Positions 1 through 6,779 of a DNA stretch of 10,379 bases are shown piece after piece (the first letter of the stretch is position 1; every line of letters starts with the position of its first letter). The notes under the pieces were generated by a model. The model saw nothing but the letters and a program-made list of their open reading frames with translations, searched no databases and was not told the DNA's origin. The position numbers and the translations under genes were made by a program. The stretch is taken from NCBI RefSeq assembly GCF_001949145.1, contig NW_019091422.1:1388407-1398785 (forward strand). Reading direction: 5' to 3'. Origin of the DNA: Acanthaster planci (Eukaryota; Echinodermata; Asteroidea; Valvatida; Acanthasteridae).

Positions 1-1295
1 TCGACGACCGCTTCAAATCAGGAGCGAAATACTAACTGAAGTTAATGACGGACTGTGCACATCGTTCATGCACATTACTTCTTGGCTGTACGTCGACATG
101 ACCAGGGCCAGATATTATCGCTGTGGCAACGTATGGTCTGTTGATTTTGTATGCCATGGGTAACTGACAAGTTTGTGGGTGTTTACCGATATGCTGTGAT
201 ACAGTGCCAGCGATGGAACTTGTTTTGATTTCGTCAGCGTTTGAAGTCCGATGTATTGTTGATCCTATCATAAGGTCGACTGCAAATTTTAAAGCAAGAT
301 ACTTACGTTGGAAGCTTCAAAATTATAACATTATAATTAAGAAGTATCTAGTACCGTAGAATTTCTGTCAAAGAATGAAGCCACAAACAAAGCAGTGGCT
401 AACTGTTCTCAAAATCAGGCGAGTCCTAATCAGAGCTGTATATTGAGAACTTAGCAACTTCAGACTTCGTAACAGAATGGCTATTCGTTGTGTGTCGCAC
501 ATAATGCAGTTATTGTCCACGTGCACTTACGCACAATACACCATTTTGGTTCCAGTTTCTTTCACTTTCACAGAATCACCACAGCACCACATTGAGTTCT
601 GGAACAGGGCAACCGTATAATATAAAATAATTCAGCCGAAACAAAGCGTTTTCTGGAGATGATCCCTACAAAGAACTACCCACCACGCTCGCCGAAAAAC
701 ACAACAAAAAGGTAATTTCACTTCTGACACATTTTGAGATTTGAATGAATATGAAGATGAACTAAGGAAACTGACCACCTGGAGCGACATTTGAGTCAGT
801 AACCGTAACATGGGCTTTCTTTTATCAAGATTGTATCCAGTACAGGCATACCCGACGTCACAGACCTTATCCTATGACTCGGTAGCGTTTTCAGTAAACA
901 CACAAAATCATGCTGCGAAATGTACGCGTATCCATTTTGAAGCAGAACCCATATATCCCCCTGGTAAAGGCGTTGAGATTTGGTCAAGAAGCCTGACAAA
1001 ATGACTAGTCACAACATATTTTCTGTATCTTTGCAAAACGAAAACTAACTGATGGTGATAGTGATGTGTCTTTGTTATGACATTGCTGATGTTGTTTACT
1101 CTGTTGCGTGGGGTGTAGCTATTTTAGGTTTTCCGGGAATCGGTAATTTTTTTGGACCCAATGTATTAATGACCTTAATTTATCTACAGTAGGCTAGATA
1201 ACATTCATCATGGAGTGTAGGGTTGATAGAGTAAACATGTATGTGTACTACGTTTTCTGTATTAAAGGGAATTACAAATCGTCTGCAAAAAACAT
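1..1295. other. Host-like DNA without a supported gene
   Basis: I see no convincing gene here. The open frames are short (under about 80 codons), overlap one another on opposite strands and have no recognisable motifs. Composition is mixed to AT-rich. Nothing marks the exact edge with the viral block that follows. The last viral-looking sequence I can support is the possible gene start read on the minus strand from 1352, so the left edge of that block could lie anywhere around or below 1296. Confidence 0.6.
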
Positions 1296-1352
1296 TCATG
1301 GGATTATAAACGTCTGCTCGCTTTTGGTCATGTTAAACGTGTGTGTCTCCAT
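1296..1352 (-). pseudogene. Possible start of a fourth viral gene (D)
   Basis: An ATG at 1352 opens 18 codons beginning METHTFNMTKSEQ before a TGA at 1298-1296. It starts four bases after the stop codon of the TFIIB-like gene. The stretch just before it, TATATAATAAA, is the same kind of A/T motif that precedes the other three genes here. Beyond the TGA the frame continues only seven codons to another stop. I read this as the 5' stub of a gene that was cut off at integration or has decayed. It is too short to identify, and a chance ATG cannot be excluded. Confidence 0.3.
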
Positions 1353-1356
1353 TTTA

Positions 1357-1851
1357 TTATATACGTTTTGAAAAATCTTGTTTGGTTAATCTATACGTTT
1401 TTTGAAAATCTTGTTTAGCGAGGGTTAATTTTTCAAAGGCGTTTTTCCAGTGCTTATCCGAAACTTGAAAAAAGTCTTTTACATATTCTGTAGGTTCTTT
1501 TGTCACGTCTTGATAGCATACTGCGATTAAAGCCTTCAACAATTTACCTCTAGAGATCTTACCATCTAAAACTCGGTTTAACTTATATTCTACGGTACCC
1601 GCGTCGCCGTTCTCCATTTGAACGTTAAACTCTTTTAAAGTTTTCTCGATTTTGGTGGTGGTTTATTCCAAACCCCTCACGTTTTCTGGTGCGTATGAAG
1701 GAAATCACCCAAACACTAAACCACAATGTCGACATGCATATCTGTCATCTATTTCTACTATGTAGTGCTGGCACGTATTTTCTGGTTGTGGTGGTGGGGT
1801 TGAACATTTAGGCAACGAGCAGGTTAAATGATAAATCTCTGCGTCTGTCAT
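1357..1851 (-). pseudogene. TFIIB-like transcription factor, viral type, broken by two stops (C)
   Basis: One frame of 165 codons runs from the ATG at 1851 to a TAA at 1359-1357, broken by TGA at 1707-1705 (codon 49) and TAA at 1665-1663 (codon 63). Residues 27-43 hold a zinc-ribbon pattern: C27, H29, then C40 and C43 in YACRHCGLVFG, the signature that opens TFIIB-family proteins. Residues 99-142 (ISRGKLLKALIAVCYQ, then FFQVSDKHWKNAFEKL) match the end of a TFIIB cyclin-like repeat, where a helix-turn-helix-like segment contacts DNA. TFIIB recruits RNA polymerase to promoters, and many NCLDVs carry their own copy for transcription in the cytoplasm. At 164 residues it is about half the usual length and has only one cyclin repeat. 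The C-terminus ends in a short tandem duplication (KQDF twice). Family assignment is fairly sure; the viral origin rests on the neighbours and the CxH spacing. Confidence 0.7.
1360..1416 (-). repeat. Short tandem duplication at the end of the TFIIB-like gene
   Basis: The sequences 1360-1383 and 1392-1416 are near-identical (tatacg, a T run, gaaaa, tcttgttt), differing only in homopolymer length. On the minus strand they encode KQDF twice, 11 residues apart. The second copy differs by a net one base, which shifts the frame and brings the stop codon. The gene's C-terminus is therefore a product of local duplication rather than the ancestral end. Confidence 0.7.
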
Positions 1852-1870
1852 TTGTTTTTAATAATAGTCT
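1852..1870 (-). promoter_or_regulatory. Probable viral promoter of gene C
   Basis: On the minus strand AGACTATTATTAAAAACAA lies directly before the ATG at 1851. It closely matches the stretch just before gene A (GACTATATATAAAAACA) in both sequence and distance. NCLDV genes are commonly driven by short A/T-rich, TATA-like elements close to the start codon. The function is inferred from position and similarity only. Confidence 0.5.
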
Positions 1871-1883
1871 ATTCATTGAAAGT

Positions 1884-2453
1884 AGTTAAGGCTCACGATT
1901 TGGGACCAGAAATTGCCCAAATTTATCATGAGATTCCCGAAGATATTGACGAGTGAACTCCCTTCCAGGAGCCACGGCAGTGCGCAAAATTGCCCACGTC
2001 CAGAGACGCCAGTGGCCTACTCCTCCCCTTCTCCCACCTCCCCTCTCTCAGCCTGAGTCCGGGGCAGCAGTTCGCCTGGGCGAAATATGGGCCGTAGTCC
2101 CTCTGCCTCGTGACGCAGGCCCTCCACCTCTCCTTCCAGTACCCCTCCCTGAGCCACATAGAATATTTTCATTGATTAATTTGTCAACAGTGTATATTTC
2201 CTTCCATGTATTGTACAATGTTCCTAAGTTTTGCTGCTGCTGTTTTTCTCTTCTGTTCACCCTACCTACTTCTTGTCGATTGTTAAAATTTCAACTGATA
2301 ACAGTCGGTTATATTGTATCTCTTATTAATACATTCTTCTGTTTTTTCAATTATGTTAAAACAAATCTTTTATGTGTAAATATTCTAATTTCTTGTAACT
2401 TATTGTATTTTTGTTCATTTCAGTGGAATGAAATAAAGTTTCCATTTGAAAAG
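1884..2453 (+). mobile_element. Probable insertion of host retroposed or repeat DNA between viral genes
   Basis: The gap between the B stop (2454) and the C start (1851) is 602 bases, against 44 and 4 bases for the other gaps, so most of it is probably foreign. Part of it (about 1957-2160) is GC- and pyrimidine-rich, unlike the viral genes, and 2160-2440 is T-rich. On the plus strand it ends with AATAAA at 2432-2437, as expected for the 3' end of a transcript copied into the genome. The first bases read in frame as the tail of a plus-strand protein (KVVKAHDLGPEIAQIYHEI...) ending at a TGA at 1954-1956. Possible diverged target duplications are CATTGAAAGT at 1874-1883 and CATTTGAAAAGT at 2443-2454. 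No poly-A tail or terminal repeats are seen, and I do not recognise the element. The long plus frame through 1953-2483 is probably not a gene. Confidence 0.45.
2432..2437 (+). terminator. Candidate polyadenylation signal of the inserted sequence
   Basis: A canonical AATAAA lies near the right edge of the inserted stretch in plus orientation, followed by a few bases before the viral gene resumes. It fits a retroposed 3' end. The hexamer is common by chance in AT-rich DNA, and there is no poly-A run after it. Confidence 0.3.
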
Positions 2454-3099
2454 TCAAAAGTCTTCTTCGTCGTCTCTGTTTAAATCCACCTTTGCGTTTT
2501 CGTCGATCATTAGCCCTAATTTTTCCAACCTCTTGTCTAAATCTGTTTGGGGTTTAAAGTCGTCATCTGTAATAAATTTTAGTTTTTTATAATAACGATC
2601 ATTTAAGTTGCCAATAAATATTAAAAAATCTTCGTGTCGCAGGCCTATACTATTTACGCAACGATAACAAAAATAGCAATCAAAGCATTCAATACATAGT
2701 TGACAAGCGTCACAATTATGGCAGCTTTCGCAAAATTGACAATATCTGCAGTTAAAACAATCTGGGCAATCAAAAAAATAATAGGCCTTGAAGCAATCTT
2801 CACATGAACCAATAAACTTTGAATTGTGGCAGTGTTTGCAATTAGAGCAGTCTATTAAGTTACGGCACGCCGTCACGTCTTTGCAAAAAAACGTTTTCTT
2901 TAGCTGTTTCTACAATTCTTTTTCTCACATTTTTAACATCTTTTCCAGGTTTGCTTTTTCATTTTTTCTCAAATCTTCATTATTTTCCAGGTCTGGTTTT
3001 TCATTTTTCTCAAATCTTCATTATTTTCCATGTCTGTTTTTATATTAGTTTCTAAAATATTTTTTTCCATTTTTTTCTCAAATCTTCATTGTTTTGCAT
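2454..3099 (-). pseudogene. Charged-repeat plus cysteine-solenoid protein, viral, frameshifted (B)
   Basis: The C-terminal part is open from about 2906 to a TGA at 2456-2454. It holds 19 cysteines in about 70 residues, all in phase on a three-residue period, with 13 consecutive Cys every third residue in 2768-2658 (for example CPDCFNCRYCQFCESC). A tail of about 65 residues follows, ending DDEEDF. No ATG begins this stretch. Upstream, minus-strand sequence to 3099 encodes charged repeats (NNEDLRKNEK) in changing frames, so I take the gene to start at the ATG at 3099, with 3070 as an alternative. Frame changes lie near 3072, 3006, 2942 and in the T run near 2888. Cysteine-rich repeat proteins of similar pattern are known from giant viruses, but their role is not established. 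The period suggests a narrow solenoid with stacked cysteines binding metal or forming disulfides; this is inference. Confidence 0.55.
2941..3099 (-). repeat. Imperfect 41-42 base repeat encoding a charged peptide
   Basis: The plus-strand block ctcaaatcttcatt recurs at 2968, 3009 and 3077, each with a T-run and a ttttcca or ttttgca box nearby. The first two are 41 bases apart; the third is set off by a 27-base spacer. On the minus strand each unit encodes NNEDLRK, and the two adjacent units continue with NEK and a DLE/NLE motif, a period of 14 residues expected to be helical. Unit lengths differ by single bases in A runs, so replication slippage in homopolymers probably caused the frame changes in this gene. 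Confidence 0.7.
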
Positions 3100-3118
3100 T
3101 TCTAGTTTTTTAACAAAT
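3100..3118 (-). promoter_or_regulatory. Probable viral promoter of gene B
   Basis: On the minus strand ATTTGTTAAAAAACTAGAA precedes the ATG at 3099. It shares the TTAAAAA core and close spacing with the motifs before genes A and C, though it is a weaker match. It lies in the 44-base gap after gene A. Confidence 0.35.
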
Positions 3119-3143
3119 CTCCAAAACAAATTTTTAATTTTTT

Positions 3144-3919
3144 TCACCAATTTTCAAACTCGTCTTCATATTCAAATCCACTAAATGCTTGCAGCATAGA
3201 TTTATTTGAAATAAGACCTTCATTTCTAATTTTCAACACAGCCGCCAATACTTTATACCTAACACTGGCACCACACGACATTGAACCGTGAGTACCCTGG
3301 TATACTTCTTTTGGGTGAATAAAAAATTGCGCGTCACATCTCTTATCGGAAAATTTTCGATATTTGACTAGTCAATAGGTCTTTTTCGGTTATCAAATTG
3401 GGAAGCATAGGGATCTAGTTTAACATACATTCGGTTCTTGGCCGTGTAAGGTGGTTTAACGACGTATTCGATCTTGTTCAAATCGTCAACATCGCGACTA
3501 GCTTTGTAGGCGTTTATGGTATTAGACGGAATGTTACACTTGGTGCCAGCTTGAGATTCGATAAACCTATGAACAGCTAAATTTGTGTGGTCGAGTATGT
3601 TTGCAGTAGGTTGCTCAATTTGGTAACAGATTTGGTGGCCCTTGATATTTTTGGGGGTTTTGTCTTTAGTACCGTATTTATCCAGCGGGTTCATACCGTA
3701 ACAGGGTTCGATCATCATAATTAACAGGCTTTTTTCTCGGCCGTTGTGGTCATAAAAAATAGACAAGCAGCAGACAGTTGCATGTTTGTTGTCTTTAATC
3801 ACCGGTTTTGAAATAATCAATTTACTCGGGTCAAAAGGACCAAAGGTGACGTTGGGATCGCAGTTGTCGGCATTGAGACGCTAGTGATCGTCGGTTACGA
3901 TGTAGGTTTGGTTAGACAT
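3144..3919 (-). pseudogene. Conserved NCLDV-type protein, possibly ssDNA-binding, broken (A)
   Basis: The frame starts at the ATG at 3919 (MSNQTYIVTDDH), hits a TAG at 3883-3881 (codon 13), then stays open to a TAG at 3370-3368. The continuation, about 75 codons ending EYEDEFENW at a TGA at 3146-3144, is in a different frame, so there is a one-base frame change near 3368-3372. The total is about 258 codons. Features: SKPVIKDNKHATV near residue 28, IEPCYGMNPLDKYG near residue 60, YVKLDPYASQFD near residue 170, then a segment with VYQG. This layout resembles a family found across large DNA viruses (mimi-, marseille- and iridovirus-like), which I recall as an uncharacterised or single-strand-DNA-binding-like group. 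The acidic tail with a terminal aromatic fits an SSB-like protein. I am fairly sure of a viral origin and unsure of the function. It lies first in the block, 44 bases before gene B. Confidence 0.5.
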
Positions 3920-3936
3920 TGTTTTTATATATAGTC
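3920..3936 (-). promoter_or_regulatory. Probable viral promoter of gene A
   Basis: On the minus strand GACTATATATAAAAACA lies immediately before the ATG at 3919. It is a good TATA-like element at the short distance typical of NCLDV genes, and almost the same motif precedes gene C. Sequence beyond about 3940 looks like host DNA, so the integration edge probably lies just upstream of this promoter. Confidence 0.5.
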
Positions 3937-3940
3937 CGTT

Positions 3941-5164
3941 TATTTAAGGCGGTCGTAAACTGTGAGGAGTCATGAGTCGAGACTTGTAGCGACCGGGAAA
4001 GCGAGGGGAATCCCTGTTCGTGCAGTGCAAGAGCAGTACGGTTGGAAAAGCGAGGGGAAGTCCCTTTTTTGTTTGAGAGCCAAAATGTTTGTGAGGTAGA
4101 AACGTCGGGGCCAAAGGTCAAGGTGAGTGAAGTGGGAAACCCTGGCGCTGTGGGCGGTGGAGAGTGAGGAAACAGAGTGGAAGAGGAGGGTGCGCTTGAA
4201 CTGGCAGTTTCCATACTTCTGGCTAAGTTACACCAAACATAATGTCTACTGCATGTGCTGTGTGTTATGTACATGTAGACTGTACATCAACGTTCTGGTC
4301 ATAACGTCATCCAATCAGCCTTGGAGCGCGAACGGCCAAAAGGGGATTTTTTCTTTTGCGGGCGAGGAAAAGCAGGATCTGTTTATTCATTTTGCGGTCA
4401 CAATTAATTGAATGGGGTAAATATTAAATTTATGGGGTTTTTGAAATGGTTAAGTATTTACTGTTACTTTGAAATACTTCTTGCGAACTAAATGTTCTCT
4501 ATTTCTGTAACCCTTTAATAAAAGCTATTCAACATTGCCAATCCAGCTTGACGTACGGGCGAGTAAATTAGCCCATTTTAGAAAGAATTTCCGTCCTTCA
4601 AGTGATAAAAGTGACAACAAAAGGACACATGGCATACCGTAACTTCCAAACCTAAATGTACAGGCGGTTAAGGGTCACCGCCGGCAACAGGGTTTGCTAA
4701 TAACAGGTAGAGCAACAAAACAAAAGTCGTTGTATTTGTATCGAAACGGAATTTATGCAGTTATAGGAAAAGGAGACAAGAAAGAAAAAGAAAACAATAC
4801 TCCAGGCCTTATATCTATCTTTAAGCCAAGGTAAGGTCGTCAATACTGAAATGAAGCAACAGTCGGCGGATTTCACGCCCCATCTGCTGTTTACACGCCA
4901 GCTGGGGGTGCGTTAGTTGTTCTATCAAGGTACAAATTGAGACAATGAGCGGAGGTCGACCTGGAAATCCGATTTCAAAGAGACGTCAAAATAATTCAAC
5001 ATTGCTTAAAACGTGTTGACCAGTGGCTTGCGTATTTATTCATCAATGTAAAATTTGAATCAATTTGTGAAATCTTGATTACATTTGCAGAAACACGTGA
5101 CACGGAAGGTTAACCATGCAGGGAATTTTTTTCAACATTCGAACAAAAGGTGTAGATAAAAAAA
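3941..5164. other. Host-like DNA with a GC-richer part and no supported gene
   Basis: From 3941 to about 4370 composition is GC-richer and purine-rich on the plus strand. Frames on both strands are open for 90-120 codons but overlap, are Ser/Pro-rich on the minus strand and show no known domain. The minus frame beginning at 4274 runs into the viral promoter, which argues against a gene. A CCAAT box near 4310 followed by CpG-containing sequence would suit a repeat-element or host promoter, but this is weak. From 4400 to 5164 the DNA is AT-rich with only short frames and a small hairpin at 4663-4682 (ggcggt/accgcc). Confidence 0.5.
3997..4065 (+). repeat. Short direct duplication
   Basis: The segment gaaagcgaggggaatccct at 3997-4015 is repeated at 4045-4065 as gaaaagcgaggggaagtccct, 48 bases on. 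It lies just outside the viral block. It may be a small tandem duplication inside a host repeat element; no function is apparent. Confidence 0.65.
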
Positions 5165-5455
5165 TCGCCTGATCCGACTACCCACTTCTACTTATAAGCG
5201 AGGCCTGTCCAGCAATGCCATGCTCTAACTGTGATGCTAATATATTACCGTATGATACAATAGAGTAGGTAAACTTACAAGTCAGGCTTGTTGGAGCCTT
5301 CTGCTTGCCAATCTTTGTGACGCTGTCTAGCCTCACTTATAAGTTTGCCTACTGTATTGCATCATACAAAACTATATTAGCATCACAGTTCTTGCAGGCA
5401 ACGTTGCTGCACAGACATCACTTATAAGTAGCGGTGGGTGGTCGGATCGGCTTAG
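5165..5455. mobile_element. Fold-back (MITE-like) element with long inverted arms
   Basis: The arm 5165-5288 and the reverse complement of 5329-5455 match over about 125 bases at roughly 80% identity by eye, around a loop of about 40 bases. Shared blocks include gatccgac, ctacttataag, aactgtgatgctaatata and aaactta. The palindromic ctacttataag-like box occurs near the outer end of each arm and again near the loop. There is no open frame, so it would be non-autonomous, moved by a transposase encoded elsewhere. I do not see clear target-site duplications, so the superfamily and exact ends remain open. An RNA across it would fold into one long hairpin. Confidence 0.75.
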
Positions 5456-6059
5456 AAATACTATATACTCTGATTAATAAGTTAGGAATATTGCAGCATT
5501 AAGCAGATTTGGATTATAGTTGAAAGATATAAAATGCAAAAACAACAAAAATAAATGGTTCACCATTCATTCTCCTAATTTGAATATTTTTATTTATCGT
5601 TTGTCAACCCTGACTCTGCCAAATTCCACCAGGCATTAACTGCTTCTAACCTTATTTGAAACGTCCACAAATCCTGCGGCACTGATACTTGCAGTTTTGA
5701 CTTCACCATCCTTGTAATAGTAACACAAACTAACCGTCAGTTGCGAAAACACTCACATCGGAAAGAGGTTCAATGTTTCACTTTACTGTGAGGGATTTGT
5801 GTACGGTGACTCCAATAAAAGACTGAAGCCAACGAGCCCTCAGATATACTCCTCTATTAAAGGATAGTTAATATGGATGAGTTAGAACACCGTGACTTGT
5901 TTGGTGGAGTCAGGTGACCCTGAAAGACCGTTTGTATGAGAGGTGCGTCAAGTTCATAATCTCCCATGCTCTCCCTTGAACACTTGGGAGTCAGTTGCCT
6001 TGTTAATTGGACGTGTATTAAATTGGAACCTCGATATGTATTACCCGATAATAACAGCG
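5456..6059. other. AT-rich DNA without a supported gene
   Basis: There are only short frames without motifs. An AATAAA at 5814-5819 in plus orientation (ccaataaaagactg) could be a polyadenylation signal, but no gene body upstream supports it. A small palindrome, atggttcaccat, lies near 5555. Confidence 0.5.
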
Positions 6060-6719
6060 TTAGCAACTACAAGAAACATAGAACAGCACTAATGATTCAT
6101 TTACATGCCGACCAATGATAGTTCTACAGGCGCTTAATTTACACAGAAAAATTGGTTCAAAAATGTTCAGTAATATAGTTAGCTTTAAAACAACCAAAGC
6201 GAATGATAGTTCGTGTTGTAGGGTGTCCACACAGTGGCCAGAAACCACGTGTAATGTTCGGTCAACCAAACGCTTCACATTACCTAATCCACATCCCATG
6301 ACTTCATCTATCCCTGACGCTACTTTTGGAGGGGCTTTCACTAATGGAGTCATCCGGGCAGTCACTGAAACGGGGCGGGCCAACCTAGACTCCCATAATA
6401 TTAAGTTTGTGCACAGACTCCCTACTGCCACGTGTCTGCTACATGTGTGTTGAGGAAATGCCCTCTCCCCTCTTGTAAAAGTGGACCAGGCTACTGAGTC
6501 ATGCTTCTTATTATTGTAAGCATGTCTGGAGACTTCTGGCTGGCGCCCAGCAGATAGTTTACAAGCCTTTGATCAAGGCGTCCGCGGCGAAACTGATAGT
6601 CGCTCAAGAGCGAAGAGCTGGAGGAGAATAGTTTCAGCACCAAACAACACACGAAGAAAGACTACACGACGAACCGCACGAACGCCCGAAAGCCTCTGGA
6701 GTTCTTCCCTACATGGATT
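6060..6719. other. Open on both strands, unrecognised
   Basis: The plus strand is open over 6115-6453 (112 codons) and the minus strand over 6060-6431 (123 codons). Neither translation has a motif I recognise, and neither shows a clear start context. The minus frame has to start at GTG. Two overlapping frames of this length in slightly GC-richer DNA could be the trace of an old coding sequence or an unknown repeat, or chance. From 6540 to 6712 the DNA is CpG-containing and GC-richer and could be a 5' untranslated region for the candidate exon that follows. Confidence 0.35.
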
Positions 6720-6773
6720 ATGTTTTTCTTCACATTTGCTACCGTTTCGGTAGCAGATACGATTATGCTATTC
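6720..6773 (+). other. Very tentative host first coding exon with splice donor
   Basis: An ATG at 6720 opens 18 codons, MFFFTFATVSVADTIMLF, a hydrophobic run that could be a signal peptide or membrane anchor, ending exactly at a canonical GTAAGT donor at 6774-6779. The preceding 170 bases are CpG-containing and would suit a 5' untranslated region. An alternative ATG at 6713 opens a different frame of 101 codons without motifs. No downstream exon is visible in the window. Confidence 0.15.
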
Positions 6774-6779
6774 GTAAGT

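Larger units (their letters stand above)
1296..3940 (-). other. Endogenous large-DNA-virus element (decayed)
   Basis: At least three genes, and perhaps the start of a fourth, lie on the minus strand in the order A (3919-3144), B (3099-2454), C (1851-1357) and D (from 1352). Gaps between them are short (44 bases A-B, 4 bases C-D), which is virus-like and unlike the gene-poor surroundings. C has a TFIIB-type zinc ribbon and cyclin-like helices; A resembles a protein family shared by nucleocytoplasmic large DNA viruses; B is a cysteine-rich repeat protein of a kind seen in giant viruses. A similar TATA-like A/T motif precedes each start. A and C carry premature stops and A and B carry frame changes, so the block is not a live genome. 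About 570 bases of different composition interrupt it between B and C. The virus family is not determined. Its edges are uncertain by tens of bases or more. Confidence 0.72.

Noticed and set aside
1-271. Minus-strand frame of 79 codons near the left end
   Set aside because: No motif and ordinary composition; consistent with a chance open frame.
1953-2483. A 176-codon plus-strand protein
   Set aside because: It is proline-rich from GC-rich, pyrimidine-rich DNA and then hydrophobic from T-rich DNA. It overlaps the antisense end of gene B and has no domain, so it fits non-coding inserted sequence.
2658-2768. Metallothionein or zinc-finger gene of the host
   Set aside because: The strict three-residue phase without the usual Cys/His spacing, the attached charged repeats and the acidic tail fit neither family.
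2788-3048. A plus-strand Phe/Ser-rich protein
   Set aside because: It is the antisense shadow of the lysine/glutamate repeats and cysteine domain of gene B.
2941-3099. CRISPR-like array
   Set aside because: There are only three units with unequal spacing and no unique spacers, and the units encode a peptide repeat.
1663-3883. Alternative genetic code or programmed readthrough to explain the in-frame stops
   Set aside because: All three stop codons occur inside the viral frames (TGA and TAA in C, TAG in A) and frame changes are present too. Simple decay explains this better than recoding.
3912-4274. A 120-codon minus-strand Ser/Pro-rich gene upstream of gene A
   Set aside because: It runs through the putative promoter and start of gene A, has no recognised domain, and is matched by an open frame on the other strand.
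6060-6453. A gene on either strand of the two-way open stretch
   Set aside because: Both strands are open with no motif, no convincing start and no neighbours. It is kept only as an unexplained stretch.
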